Assembly (NCBI GenBank): GCA_049841135.1
Contig: JASGHK010000008.1
Location: forward strand, 248,001 to 312,000
Source: JACRCT01 sp049841135
GTDB taxonomy: Bacteria > Myxococcota > Myxococcia > Myxococcales > UBA5297
Reading direction: 5' to 3'
Length of the DNA: 64,000 nt
Shown here: piece by piece, positions 26,781 to 37,329 of the stretch
Layout of the letters: the number at the start of each line of letters is the position of its first letter
Position numbering within the stretch: the first letter of the stretch is position 1
Translations under genes and position numbers: made by a program
Notes under the pieces: generated by a model
Told to the model about the DNA's origin: nothing
Databases searched by the model: none
The model's input: only the letters and a program-made list of their open reading frames with translations

Positions 26781-26946
26781 CGGGCCGCAGCGTGACGGCC
26801 GGACGGACGCTTCGGGACGGGCACTGGCGGCTTGACCCGAAGCCCGAAGCCCTACTTCGGGTGCGGGCCGCGGCGTGACGGCCGGAGGGACGCTGCGGGA
26901 CCGGCACTGGCGGCTTGACCCGAGGCCCGAAGCCCGCAGCCCGAAG
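26781..26946. repeat. two tandem copies of an 83-bp repeat
   Basis: The unit starting CGGGCCGCAGCGTGACGGCC at 26781 is repeated from 26864 with a few substitutions. Each copy ends in short CGAAGCC-type repeats. It lies between the divergent radical SAM and phospholipase-like genes, so it could include regulatory sites. Confidence 0.8.
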
Positions 26947-27027
26947 CCCCTCTTCTCACGTTGGACCCGGGCGATGGACGCTGCCATTCTTGTCCGCGCC
27001 GCGACCGCGGCCCAACCGGAGGCCTCG

Positions 27028-28318
27028 ATGCAACGCCCAGGACCGACTGCCCGCCTCGCCCTCTTCCTCGCCCTTCCGCTCGCGCTCGCCGCCTGCGCCG
27101 GCACGCCCAAGCGGCCCGCCGCCCCGCACACCTTCGAGCCCGACGCCAAGCTCATCCTCGTCGAGTCCGCGCCCATCGAGACCACGCTCGACCACCCCGA
27201 CGTGCCCAACGCCTACGAGGTGTGGGTGGAGATGATCAACTCGGCCACGCGCTCGGTGGACATCGCGCAGTTCTACACCTCCGACGAGCCGCCCAGCCGC
27301 CTGACCCCGGTCATCGAGGCCCTCAAGGCCGCCGGCGCGCGCGGCGTGCGGGTGCGGTTCCTGGTCGACGACTCCTTCTCGCTCAAGTACCCCAAGACCA
27401 CCGACGCCCTCACCACCATCAAGGGCCTGCAGATGCGCAAGCTGGTCGGCGGCAAGCTCTTCGGCGGCATCCTCCACGCCAAGTACTTCATCGTCGACCG
27501 CAAGGAGGGCTACCTGGGCAGCCAGAACTTCGACTGGCGCTCGCTGGAGCACATCCAGGAGATGGGCGTGCGCATCAAGTCGCCGGAAGCTCTCGGCGGA
27601 GCTGCTGGACGTCTTCGAGACCGACTGGGAGCTCGCCGGCGGCGCCCCGAACGACCACCGCATCAAGCGCCACAAGCACTACGGCCCGGTGCGCATCGGC
27701 GACGACACCACCGCGACGCTCACCGCGAACCCCAAGGGCTGGCTGCCGGACGAGGCCAGCTGGGACCTTCCGCAGATCATCGAGAAGATCGACCGTGCCC
27801 GGCAGAGCGTGGCGGTGCAGGTGCTGACCTACAAGCTCAAGGGCTACGGCGGCGACGAGTACAAGGGCCTGGACGAGGCGCTGCGGCGGGCGGCCCAGCG
27901 CGGCGTGAAGGTGCGCCTGCTGGTCTCCGACTGGTCGAACAAGCAGGGCTCCGACGCGCGCCGGGACATCACCGAGCTGGCCAAGGTCCCGAACGTCGAG
28001 GTGCGGGTGATCACCATCCCGGCGTGGACGGGCGGGCCCATCCCGTTCGCGCGCGTGTGCCACTCCAAGATCATGGTGGTCGACGGCGAGGCGAGCTGGG
28101 TGGGGACGAGCAACTGGGAAGGCGACTACTTCTTCAAGAGCCGCAACGTCGGCATCATCATCGAGAGCCGCCCCTTCACCGAGCGGCTCACGCGGGTCTT
28201 CGACGATTCGTGGGAGGCGCCCTACACCAAGGCGCCGCTGCCCATGCCGCCGGGCGAGAAGCCGGAGCGGGAGTGGAAGAAGACCGACTTCAAGGCCAAC
28301 CCCGAGCCGACGTACTAG
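27028..28318 (+). CDS. phospholipase D-like lipoprotein (one frameshift)
   Basis: After a good ribosome-binding site (GGAGG) the ATG at 27028 opens a lipoprotein signal (LFLALPLALAAC). Two HKD motifs define the PLD family: HAKYFIVDRKEGYLGSQNFD (about residue 150) and HSKIMVVDGEASWVGTSNWE (about 345). Between them the frame changes at 27586, where GGAAGCTC has one base more than the expected GGAGCTC. The total length is 3n+1, so one extra base restores a 429-residue protein. PLD-like enzymes hydrolyse phosphodiesters of lipids or nucleic acids. This one should act in the envelope. If the extra base is real the protein is truncated after the first HKD motif and is inactive. Confidence 0.85.
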
Positions 28319-28531
28319 CGCGCATCGGCGCCGCGAAGGGACGGCGCGGTCGAGTGGCGCCGTCGAGAGACGGCGTCCCGCGTCTGAGCTGTAACCCCAG
28401 GCCCAGCCGCTCGTCTCTGTCGAGCCCGAAGCACCGAAGCGCTCTTTTCTCTCGAAGGGTGGTAGCCGCCGCAGCGCGTCATCAGCCGGGAGGATGACAC
28501 TGCACTGGCTGCTGCTACAGTCCGGCACCTG

Positions 28532-30520
28532 ATGTCCGACCCGGTCTTCCAGAAGTTCGGCGTCTCCAGCCCTGACGAGGACAGCTTCCTCGCCACCTTG
28601 GGGCCGCACGTGGACCGCGACGGCCTCTTCGTCCCCAGCCCGAGCCCGCTGCCCGTCGGCACCCGCGTCAACCTCGAGTTCGCGCTGCAGGACATGACCA
28701 CCGTCCTGGCCTGCGAGGGCGAGGTGCTCCTCTCTCGCCGGCCCGGTGGAGCGGCGCGCCCGGGGATGCTCCTGCGCTTCACCTCCCTCTCCGAGGAGGA
28801 CCGGGGCCGCGTCGAGCGCGCGCTGGCCACGCTGGACGGCACCCAGAACGCGCCCCTGCCCGGCTCGGCCACGATGCCGGGCGAGCCCAGCGACCCGCTG
28901 CACCCGCCCGGGTCCGCCCGCCGCTCGCGGCCTTCGGGAGTGGACCTGTGCGTCGGCATCGACTTCGGAGCCACCTCGTGCCGGGCCGGCGTGCTGGTCG
29001 ACCGGGGCGTGCGGGCGGTGGAGCTGGAGGGCCGCAGCCCGGTGCTCGCCAGCGCCGTCGCCGTGGACGACCGCGGGCGGCTCATGCTCGGCGCCCGCGC
29101 CCGCGCGCAGCAGGCCGTCGACCCGCGCAGCGCCCTGGTCGGCTTCCGGCGGCTGCTGGGGCTGCGACCGGCCTCCGACCTCGCCCGCAAGTTCACCGCG
29201 CGGCTGCCCTTCGAGGTCTGCACCGACGCCTACGGCGACGCCGCGGTCCGGGTGCGCGGGCGGGTGATGACCGTGGTCGAGACCGCGGCCTGCCTGCTCG
29301 CCGAGATCCGCAACCGCACCTCCAACGCGCTGGGGCAGCCCTTGCGTCACGCGGTCCTGAGCGCGCCGGCGGCGTTCTCGGAGCGCCAGCGCCAGGCGCT
29401 GAGGATGGCCGCGCACCTCGCGGGGTGGAAGGTGGACCACGTCGTCAGCGACCCGATCGCCGCCGCCGTGGCCTGGTGCCACCGGCGAGGATTGGGCTCG
29501 CGCCTGCTGCTGGTGTTCGACCTGGGCGGCAGCTCCTTCGCGGCGAGCCTGGTGCGGGTCACCGCCGACCAGCTCGAGGTCCTGGGCACCGACGGCGAGC
29601 CGCAGCTGGGCGGCGAGGCCTTCGACTGCCGGCTGGCGCGCTTCCTGGAGGACGGCTTCGAGAAGGCCCACGGCGCCACCATCGACGACCCCCTCACCCG
29701 GCACCGCGTGCGCGACGCCGCCGAGGCCGCCAAGATCGCGCTGAGCCAGGAGGGAGAAGCGCGGGTCCACGTGCCCTGGGCGGCGGGCGACCTGCGCGGA
29801 GCGCCGCTGGACCTGGAGGCGACGGTCACGCGCGCGCAGCTCGACCCGCTCGTGGCCGACCTCGCCAGCCGGGCGGTGGTCGTGGCCCGCGCGCTCTGCC
29901 AGCGGTTCGGCGTGGGCGCCGCGCAGCTCGACGAGGTGATCCTGGTCGGCGGCCAGAGCCAGGCGCCGGTGGTGCGCCTCGCGCTGGAGGCCGCGTTCGG
30001 CGACAAGGTGGGCCGAGAGCTCTCACCGCTCGACGCCGTCTCCACCGGCGCCGCCATCGTCGGCTGGGCGCTGCGGCAGGAGCCCCGGCGGTCGGGGCCC
30101 GCGGCGACGGCGAGCCTGGCGCAGAGCCTGCACCTCGGTCTCTCGGAGCAGCGCTTCCACCGGGTGCTCGAGCGCGGGATGCCGCTCCCCTGCGAGCGCG
30201 CCTGCCAGGTCACGGTGGGGCCCGAGGGCATGGTGCGGCTGGGCGTCTGGGAGTTCGAGGGCACCCAGCCGATGGATCGGGCCTACCTGGGCGCGCTGCA
30301 CCTGCGCGCTCCGGTGGGCGAGAAGGTCGAGGCCGTCTTCTCGGTGTCGCGCAGCGGCGTGTTGACCGTGACCGCGCGGACGGCGAAGGGCGGCGCGGCC
30401 TTCACCGCTGCGACGGCGAGCCTCACCGGGGAAGGCCGTCGCGAGCTCGAGGCGTCTGCGGCGCTGCCGGAGCCGACCGGGCGGGAGAAGGTCGACGCCA
30501 AGAGGTTGCTGGCGCGGTAG
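28532..30520 (+). CDS. PilZ-Hsp70 (DnaK-like) fusion protein
   Basis: The 662-residue protein joins an N-terminal PilZ-like domain (about 1-105, FGVSSPDEDSFLATLGPHVD, with GLFVPSPSPLPVGTRVNLEF) to an Hsp70 ATPase and substrate domain. Hsp70 motifs are VGIDFGATSCRAGV (phosphate 1), LVFDLGGSSFAASLV (phosphate 2) and EVILVGGQSQAPVV (adenosine), then a beta-rich C-terminal domain. The PilZ part lacks a clear RxxxR c-di-GMP motif and is of the myxobacterial kind lacking proven ligand binding. The fusion suggests chaperone activity controlled by a second messenger or by protein contact. It is probably transcribed alone; the next gene starts 180 bp later. Confidence 0.85.
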   Translation: MSDPVFQKFGVSSPDEDSFLATLGPHVDRDGLFVPSPSPLPVGTRVNLEFALQDMTTVLACEGEVLLSRRPGGAARPGMLLRFTSLSEEDRGRVERALATLDGTQNAPLPGSATMPGEPSDPLHPPGSARRSRPSGVDLCVGIDFGATSCRAGVLVDRGVRAVELEGRSPVLASAVAVDDRGRLMLGARARAQQAVDPRSALVGFRRLLGLRPASDLARKFTARLPFEVCTDAYGDAAVRVRGRVMTVVETAACLLAEIRNRTSNALGQPLRHAVLSAPAAFSERQRQALRMAAHLAGWKVDHVVSDPIAAAVAWCHRRGLGSRLLLVFDLGGSSFAASLVRVTADQLEVLGTDGEPQLGGEAFDCRLARFLEDGFEKAHGATIDDPLTRHRVRDAAEAAKIALSQEGEARVHVPWAAGDLRGAPLDLEATVTRAQLDPLVADLASRAVVVARALCQRFGVGAAQLDEVILVGGQSQAPVVRLALEAAFGDKVGRELSPLDAVSTGAAIVGWALRQEPRRSGPAATASLAQSLHLGLSEQRFHRVLERGMPLPCERACQVTVGPEGMVRLGVWEFEGTQPMDRAYLGALHLRAPVGEKVEAVFSVSRSGVLTVTARTAKGGAAFTAATASLTGEGRRELEASAALPEPTGREKVDAKRLLAR

Positions 30521-30701
30521 ACGCAGCCACGGGCCCCGCGGATCGGCGGCCCCTTGCCCGATGCCGATCACCGAAGGCATTTCGACTTCGCGTGCCTGAA
30601 GGCGCCCCTCGGATCGCCGGCCTCGTGCCGGCTAGCTTCTGAACAGCCCCACCATGAGGCCCTGGCCCCTCGGCCCCGGAAGGCTGATACCTTTTGCCGC
30701 C

Positions 30702-32738
30702 ATGCGCTCTCCCCATCGCCTCCCGGTCCTCGCCGCGGCCCTCGCCCTCGGCGCCCTGCTGCCGTCCGCCTCCGCCTTCGCGTTCCAGGAGACCGTCATG
30801 GTCTCGATGCGCGACGGCGTGCAGCTCGCGACCGAGGTCTTCCGACCCGACGGAGCCGTCACGCCGCGCCCGGTGATCCTCCGGCGCACCCCCTACGGCC
30901 GCGCGATGGACTCGAACACCGTCAACGCCCTGCTCTTCTACGGCTTCAACGTGGTCTCGCAGGACGTGCGCGGCCGCGGGGGCAGCGGCGGCGTGTTCGT
31001 GCCGTTCATGGACGACCACAACGACGGCCCGGACACCCTGGCGTGGATCGCCCAGCAGCCGTTCAGCAACGGCAGCGTCGGCACCTACAGCGCCTCGGCC
31101 GAGGGCATCGTGCAGCTGATGGCCGCCGGCGAGGGCCCGCCGGCGCTCAAGTGCGCGCACGTCGGCGTGGCGACCGGCGACGTCTACGAAGGCATCATGC
31201 CCGGCGGCGCCTGGCGAAAGGAGCTGACCACCGACTGGCTCGTCGGCCTGAACGAGCCGGCCGCGCTCGCGCTCCTGCGCCAGCACGAGGCCAGCGACTC
31301 CTACTGGGACCCGGTGCGGCTCACGCCCGCCAAGCGCGCCAAGGTCAAGGCGCCCGTCTTCCTGTACGGCGGCTTCTTCGACATCTTCTCCAAGGACACC
31401 GCGAAGGCGCACCGGCTGCTGCAGCAGGAGGCGGATCCCTCCGTGCGCGGCGACATGTTCCTCGTGCTGGGCCCATGGACGCACGGGGGCATCAACACCA
31501 ACGTGCAGGGTGAAGTCACCTTCCCCGCCGACGCCGCCTACCAGCAGCTCACCAACGAGTTCGCCTCGTGGATCGCCTGGTGCCTCATGGGCAGCACGCG
31601 CCCCAGCTGGCAGGCGGTGCGCTACTACCGCATGAAGCTCTCCGACGACGGCCGCAGCGCCACCGGCCAGTGGCTGGGCACCGACACCTGGCCGCCCGCC
31701 TCCACCGCGACGACCTTCTACGTCCACGACGATCTGTCGCTCTCGACGCTCCCCCCGCGCGCCAACGGCATCGCCTCGACGCTCCACTCCGACCCGGCGG
31801 CGCCCATCCCCTCGCGCGGCGGCGGCAACCTCAACACGGCCGCGGGCCCGATGGACCAGGCCTCCGTCGACTCGCTCGGCGGCGTGCTGACCGCCACCAC
31901 GCTGCCGGCTTCCGTGGAGGTCACCGTGGCCGGCGACGTCACCGCGCGGGTCTGGGCCGCCAGCAGCTCGACCGACGCCGACGCCATCGTGCGCCTGTCG
32001 CAGGTGACGCCGGGCGGCCGCGTGATGATGCTCGCCGACGGCGTGCGCCGCGGCCGCTTCGTCCAGAGCACCGACGCCCTCCAACCGCTGACCCCTGGGC
32101 AGCCCGCCGCCTTCGACATCGAGGTGGGCCCCGTCGCGTTCGTGCTGCCCAAAGGTCATGCGCTGCGCCTGTCCATCCAGGCCACGTCCAGCCCGCGCTA
32201 CGAGCCGAACCCCGGCGTCGGCACGCCGCTCGCGCAGAACCCGGCTCCCGTCGCCTACGACCTGACCGTCTACCGCGATCCGACGCACCCCAGCACCGTC
32301 ACGCTGCCCATCGTCTCCGGCTCCATCCCGCTCCCCTCCGGCTCCGATGCCGGCATGCCGGCGGACGCCACGACGGTCGCGCCGGCGGACGGTTCGTTGG
32401 CGGCCCTCGATGACGCCGGCACGCCGACCACCCCCGATGATGGCGGCGGAACGAGCGGCCCGGTCGACGGCGGCGCGCCTTCGTCGATCGACGGCGCTCT
32501 GCCGCCCACGGGCGATGGCGGTGCCGCGATCGCTTCCGATGGCGGCGCGACCGAGGTCGCCGACGGGTCGACGTCGTCCGGCTCCGACACCGGCACGGTC
32601 GAGTCCACTGACAGCGGCTCGGTCGAGCCGACGGCGCCGGGAGGCTGCGGCTGCTCGAGCGCGGCTGGCGCCTGGCCCGCCCTCCTCGTCCTCGGCGCGT
32701 CCCTCAGCCTGTCCATCCGCGTCCGTCGGCGCCGCTAG
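30702..32738 (+). CDS. S15/CocE-type acyl hydrolase with MYXO-CTERM-like sorting tail
   Basis: The 678-residue protein has a signal peptide (AAALALGALLPSASAFAF), an X-Pro dipeptidyl-peptidase (S15)/CocE-NonD alpha/beta-hydrolase domain (about 30-310) with SQDVRGRGGSGG and the nucleophile region GTYSASAEGIVQ, and a likely acid and His in GGFFDIFSKD and GPWTHGG. A beta-sandwich C-terminal domain (about 325-530) and a long Asp/Gly/Ser/Thr linker follow. The end is GGCGCSSAAGAW, a hydrophobic helix and RVRRRR, a MYXO-CTERM-like tail. It is thus a surface-displayed ester or amide hydrolase. The ATG at 30702 is preferred to one at 30654 because the signal peptide begins there. Confidence 0.87.
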   Translation: MRSPHRLPVLAAALALGALLPSASAFAFQETVMVSMRDGVQLATEVFRPDGAVTPRPVILRRTPYGRAMDSNTVNALLFYGFNVVSQDVRGRGGSGGVFVPFMDDHNDGPDTLAWIAQQPFSNGSVGTYSASAEGIVQLMAAGEGPPALKCAHVGVATGDVYEGIMPGGAWRKELTTDWLVGLNEPAALALLRQHEASDSYWDPVRLTPAKRAKVKAPVFLYGGFFDIFSKDTAKAHRLLQQEADPSVRGDMFLVLGPWTHGGINTNVQGEVTFPADAAYQQLTNEFASWIAWCLMGSTRPSWQAVRYYRMKLSDDGRSATGQWLGTDTWPPASTATTFYVHDDLSLSTLPPRANGIASTLHSDPAAPIPSRGGGNLNTAAGPMDQASVDSLGGVLTATTLPASVEVTVAGDVTARVWAASSSTDADAIVRLSQVTPGGRVMMLADGVRRGRFVQSTDALQPLTPGQPAAFDIEVGPVAFVLPKGHALRLSIQATSSPRYEPNPGVGTPLAQNPAPVAYDLTVYRDPTHPSTVTLPIVSGSIPLPSGSDAGMPADATTVAPADGSLAALDDAGTPTTPDDGGGTSGPVDGGAPSSIDGALPPTGDGGAAIASDGGATEVADGSTSSGSDTGTVESTDSGSVEPTAPGGCGCSSAAGAWPALLVLGASLSLSIRVRRRR

Positions 32739-32820
32739 CGCTCATTTCCGCCAGCAAATTCCCACGGTTGCCTCGGGCCTCCGGGACAGGCCTCGGAGAC
32801 AACTTCGCCTTCAATGTTCC

Positions 32821-32826
32821 GATAAT
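32821..32826 (+). promoter_or_regulatory. possible -10 element of the papain-like gene
   Basis: GATAAT lies 28 bp before the ATG at 32855. No clear -35 box is visible at the usual distance, so this is only a weak promoter prediction. Confidence 0.3.
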
Positions 32827-32854
32827 TCTCAGGATTTCCGCCCTCGAGGTCCCC

Positions 32855-34344
32855 ATGTCCCGCCGACCGGCCCTGCTCGTCGTCAGCCTCGTCGCCGCCC
32901 TCCTTGGCCTTGCGTCCTGCGGCGAGAACCACCGGTCGGAAGCTCGGCGTCGATGCGGCACTGGTCGTTCACGCCGACGCCGGCGCGCTCGGCGACGCAT
33001 CGCTGCCTTCGTCACCCGACGCCAGCGCTCAGCCGGGAGTCGATGCCACTTCCGGCGAGCCGCTCGACGCCGCAGTCATCGTGACCCTCGATGCGGGCCA
33101 TCCAGCTGCCGACGCAGCGACGCCCTCCGGCGCCGACGGGGGCCTCTGCCCCACCCCCGGTTCCGGCACGCTGGCCGATCCCTTCTGCATCCCCGCGGCG
33201 CCGCACACCGTCTTCACCGACCGCCGCTCGACCGCCGACTCGACCTCCAGCGTCATCGACCAGTATCCGCCGAGCGACGCGGACGAGACCGGCCCGGAGT
33301 TCTTCTACAAGTTCCACGTCGCGCAGCCGATGCGCTTCTCCGCCGAGGTGAAGGCCCCCGAGCCCTCGGGCGTGGACGTCGACGTGCACCTGCTCAGCTC
33401 GCTCAGCCCGCAGACGCTCATCGTGCGCAACGACAAGGCCGTCTACGCCACGCTGCAGCCCGGCGACTACTTCCTCTCGCTCGACAGCTACAAGGGCCTC
33501 AAGGGCAGCTACATCCTCGACGCCACCTTCCGGCCGGTCACCGTCCCGGACTCCGACACCTTCAACCACTGGATCCTGCAGGCAGTGACCGAGCTGTTCG
33601 CGGGCTACGGCCTCCAGGGCTACTCCGACGTGGCGCTCACCCACGACCTGACCTACGGGAGCAAGGGCACCGTCAGCGCGATGGCGCCGCCGCGGACGAT
33701 GTGCGTCGCGGCGGTGATGGAGGTGCTGGTCACCGCCCTGCAGATCTACGCGCGCGACACCGGGGACCAGTCGGTCTTCGACTTCTTGCCCATCAAGAGC
33801 TGGCAGAGCCTGTCCGCGAGCAACATCCGCGCGCACCTCTGGGTCAACCCGGACCTCGCGGCGGGCGGGTCGGCGGACGCGGTGCGCCACTTCGGCCTGG
33901 GCATGACCGTGCCCTTCGAGGAGCTGACGCCGGGCTCGTTGCTCAACCTGAACCGCACCACCGGCACCGGCCACGCAGTCATCTTCCTGGCGTTCCTGGA
34001 CGCCAGCGGCACCGAGTACACGCGCTGGAACTCGAACGTCATCGGCTTCAAGTACTTCTCGTCGCAGGGCGGCTACGACGCGGGCGCCGGCGGCTTCGAC
34101 TACCGCTGGGCGGTCTTCTCGGACTACGGGACCCCGACGATGCCCGGCAAGCGCGACGCCAACATCATCTACAGCACCAGCCAGAAGATCCTGAACACCG
34201 GCATCGTCTACGCGCCGTCGCGCTGGCTGCGCACCAGCTGGTCGAACCCGAGCGGCACGCGCGACTTCGACGGCCCGGAAGCTCGAGAGCGTCTTCGACC
34301 CCGTCTACTTCGACGGCAAGACGATCGACGACGAGCTGCCCTAA
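32855..34344 (+). CDS. exported papain-like protein (two frameshifts)
   Basis: The ATG at 32855 starts a lipoprotein signal (LVVSLVAALLGLASC). The frame changes at GGAAGCTC (32938-32945) and again at GGAAGCTC (34277-34284). Both make sense if the true sequence is GGAGCTC, and the length of 3n+2 fits two extra bases, giving 495 residues. After an Asp/Ala-rich linker comes a pre-peptidase-C-like beta domain (FFYKFHVAQPMRFSAEV, about 140-225). A second domain has TMCVAAVMEVL and GTGHAVIFLAFLD, the Cys and His expected of a papain-like fold. A family of similar secreted myxobacterial proteins comes to mind, but the activity is not known to me. Confidence 0.75.
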
Positions 34345-34663
34345 CCCGCTAGGCCCGCACGTCGGTGGCGCGCAGCGGACACCGGAGTCGAAGGCTCAGC
34401 CATCGGCTCGGAGACGCCAGCCCCAGGTCTGCCAGCGAATCCAACAACAACCGGGTCCGGTGAGATCCTGCGCGCATCACGGACGTTGATTCTCTGCCTC
34501 GGCGGCCCTGGCCGAGCTGTCGAAGAAGGACGGCACCATCCTCCGGGTGACGCACGGCAAGTGACTCCACGGCCTGGCGATCGAGGCGCCGCCTCCTCGC
34601 CAAGGGTCCTTGGCCCGGCGGCTAGTGCTAGTCTTCGGGCCGTCGACGCCGCCCCGAGGCCCC
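34345..34663. other. intergenic region with a small gene remnant
   Basis: Most of this stretch shows no coding pattern. The only protein-like piece is at 34490-34564 on the plus strand, listed separately. No terminator or strong promoter was found. Confidence 0.5.
34490..34564 (+). pseudogene. possible C-terminal gene remnant
   Basis: Between two stops this frame reads SASAALAELSKKDGTILRVT and ends HGK. It looks like a real protein end but has no start or upstream body. It may be what remains of a deleted gene. No family is assigned. Confidence 0.35.
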
Positions 34664-36278
34664 GTGCTCACGCCCCCCACCCAGCTCCGAGCCTGCTCGA
34701 GGTGTGGGGCAGCTCCACCCTGAAGGCGACTGCCCTCTGTCGCCGACGGTGCGCCGCGCCTGTTCCGCCTGCGGAGAGCCCCACCCCGAAGGCGAATGCT
34801 CGCGGTCGGCGTCGGCGCACCGTGCCACGGACCTGCCTGCGCTCTCGGCTTCGCTCGCGCCAGCCCCCGAGCCCCCGTCGCTCGTCGGGCAGACCCTGGG
34901 CGAGTACCGCGTCACCTCGGTCCTGGGCGAAGGCGGGATGGGGACCGTCTACCGCGGCGTGCACCCACTCATCGGCAAGCAGGTCGCCCTCAAGGTCCTC
35001 AAGCCGGCGCTCTCGCACGACCCGGAGCTGACGAAACGCTTCCTCGCCGAGGCCCAAGCCGCCAACAAGATCGGCCACCGCAACATCGTGGACGTCTTCG
35101 CCTTCGGGACGCTGCCCGACGGCTCGCAGTACTTCGCCATGGAGCTCCTCGACGGCTGCAGCCTCGGCGGCCACCTGGCCCAGGTGGGCCGGCTGGGCTG
35201 GCGCGAGGCCCGGCACATCTTCGCGGAGGTGTTCGACGGCCTGCAGGCCGCGCACGAGCGCGGTGTGGTCCACCGCGATCTCAAGCCCGACAACGTCTTC
35301 CTGGTGCGCGGCAGCGACGGCTCAGTCACCGTGAAGCTGCTCGACTTCGGGATCGCCAAGTTCACCGGCGGCGGAAGCGCGACCTCCACGCAGACCGGGG
35401 TCGCCATGGGCACCCCGCACTACATGTCGCCCGAGCACTGCCGGGGGCGCGACGTCGACGTGCGCTCGGACCTCTACTCGCTGGGGGTGATGCTCTTCGA
35501 GGCCTTCACCGCTCGCCTGCCCTTCGAGGCCTCGTCGCCCTACGAGGTCATCAGCGCCCAGCTCACGGCGACGCCGCCCTCGCCGCGCGACTTCGCCGCC
35601 GTCCCGGTCGAGCTCGAGCGCCTCATCCTGCGCTGCCTCTCCAAGGAGAAGGAGAAGCGTCCCGCCTCGGTCGAGGAGCTCCGCCTCGCCCTGCTGCCGA
35701 TGCTCGACCGCCTGGCCGACTCCGACGCAGCTCCCGGGCCACTCCCCGTCGCCCCCACGCCGCGGTGGCGCAAGGCGCTGTGGGTCGCCGTCCCCGTCGC
35801 AGCAGCGGCCTTGGGCCTGACCGCGACGCTGGCGTTGTCGGATCTCGGGCACGCCCCGAAGCCGGCGATGGAAACGTCCCGCATCCCCGATCCTGTCCGC
35901 GATCCTCCGCCGGCTTCCGCCCCCGATCCCATGCCCGCACCGGCTGAAGCGCCTCCGCGGACGGTCACCATCGAGGTCAAACTCACGCCGATGGCGGAAG
36001 GGGCGACGCTCTTCGTCGACGGGCAGCAGCGCGAGGCGCTGCGCTTCCAGGCCCCCTTCAGCGACACCCGGCCGCTCTCGCTGCGGCTGGAGGCGCGCGG
36101 ATTCCGCCCGTGGCAGGCGGAGGCGCTGCCCAGCGCCGATCGCGTCTACGAGGTCGCGCTGGAGCGGCTGGCCGATCGGCCGCCCGCGAAGGCGAGCCCC
36201 AAGGCCGCGCCGCCGGTCACCGTCCCACCCGTCCCCCCGGAGCGCACGAAGCGAGTGCAGCGCGCCGACGACCTGTAG
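34664..36278 (+). CDS. Ser/Thr protein kinase with paired N-terminal zinc-ribbon motifs (one frameshift)
   Basis: The GTG at 34664 follows GAGG. The frame then reads ACSRCG and, after one extra base in GCAGCTCC (34709-34716), HPEGDC and the second motif ACSACGEPHPEGEC. Length 3n+1 supports one insertion and a 537-residue protein. A translation starting at the GTG at 34704 avoids the shift but loses half of the first zinc ribbon. The kinase domain (about 75-345) has GEGGMGTVYRG, the Lys in QVALKVL, HRDLKPDN, DFG and APE-like SPEHCRG, so it is active by motif. A membrane helix (VAVPVAAAALGLTATLAL) and an exported PEGA-like domain follow. It heads a likely operon with a TPR/PEGA protein and a propeller lipoprotein. 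Confidence 0.88.
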
Positions 36279-36298
36279 CGGTCGAGGAGTGACCAGCG

Positions 36299-37329
36299 AT
36301 GTTCCGACGTGAGCGTCTTGGCTGCGTGGCGCTGCTGTTCGCCGTCCTGTCCACCGGCAGCTCGGGCGGGACCGCGCGTGCGGCCGAGCGTGCCGAGCCC
36401 GGCCGCGACCGGGCGAAGGCCCTGCTGCTGGAGGGCAATCGCCTGCTCGACGAAGGCCAGTACCTCGAGGCGCTCAAGCGTTTCGAGGAGGCCTATGCCG
36501 CGTTTCCCAGCCCGAAGCTGCAGTTCAACCTCGCGCAGACCCTGCGCGAGCTGGGCCGCGACCTCCAGGCGCTGGAGCACTACGAGCGCTTCCTCATCGA
36601 AGCCCGCGAGACCGACGCTCCCGGACTGTTCCAGGCGGCCCGGGCGCGGGTCGCCGAGCTGAAGGGCCGCATCGCCACGGTGGAGCTTCTCCTTGGGCCC
36701 CGAGGGCGCCGAGCTCGACCGTCGACGCCGTGCCGGCGGGTCGCGCCCCGCTCACCGCGCCGCTGCGCTTGATGGCCGGGCCGCACGTCCTGGTCGCCTC
36801 CAAGCCCGGCCACGAGAGGCAGGTCCTCGAGGTCGTGCTCCAGCCCGGGCAGCGCCTGGTCCAGCAGGTCTCGCTCGTCACCGAGGAGGAGGCGGCGGCG
36901 ACCCGCAAGGCGGTCCAGGAGGCCGAGGCCCGCCGCGCGCAGGCGCAGGAGAAGCTGCTCGTCGCGCAGAAGGAGGCGCGCGTGCTCGAGGAGCGGCGGC
37001 AGCGAGGCCTGCGCACCGCGGGCTGGGCGGGCCTGGGGGTCGGCGTGGGAGCAGAGGCCGCCGCGCTCCTGCTGGTGGGCCTGTCGCGCGCCGAAGCCGG
37101 ACAGGTCGAGGGCGCTCCTCGCGACACCCCTTGGAGCAGCGTCTCCAAAGCCCAGGCCCGGTCGGAGGACCTGCGGACCGCCAGCGTGGTCTGCGCCGTC
37201 TCGGGCGCGGCCTTGCTCCTCGCCGGCGGGATCCTGTGGGGCCTATCGGCGGGCGAGCAGCCCAAGGTCGAGCTCGCGCCGGCCGTGGGCCCCAAGGGCG
37301 CTGGCCTGACCGTGGCGGGGAGGTTCTGA
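36299..37329 (+). CDS. TPR/PEGA-domain exported protein (two frameshifts)
   Basis: The ATG at 36299 follows GAGGAG. A signal peptide (CVALLFAVLSTGSSGGTARA) precedes TPR repeats (LLLEGNRLLDEGQYLEALKR). The frame shifts at GGAGCTTC (36682-36689) and at GAGCTCGACC (36711-36720). With one extra base removed at each, the text reads VELSLGPEGAEL and TVDAVPAGRAPLTAPLRLMA, a PEGA domain. Length 3n+2 agrees, giving 342 residues. A coiled coil (AVQEAEARRAQAQEKLLVAQ) and two membrane helices end the protein. It follows the kinase by 20 bp and its stop overlaps the next start (TGATG), so the three genes are probably one operon with a joint envelope role. Confidence 0.82.
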
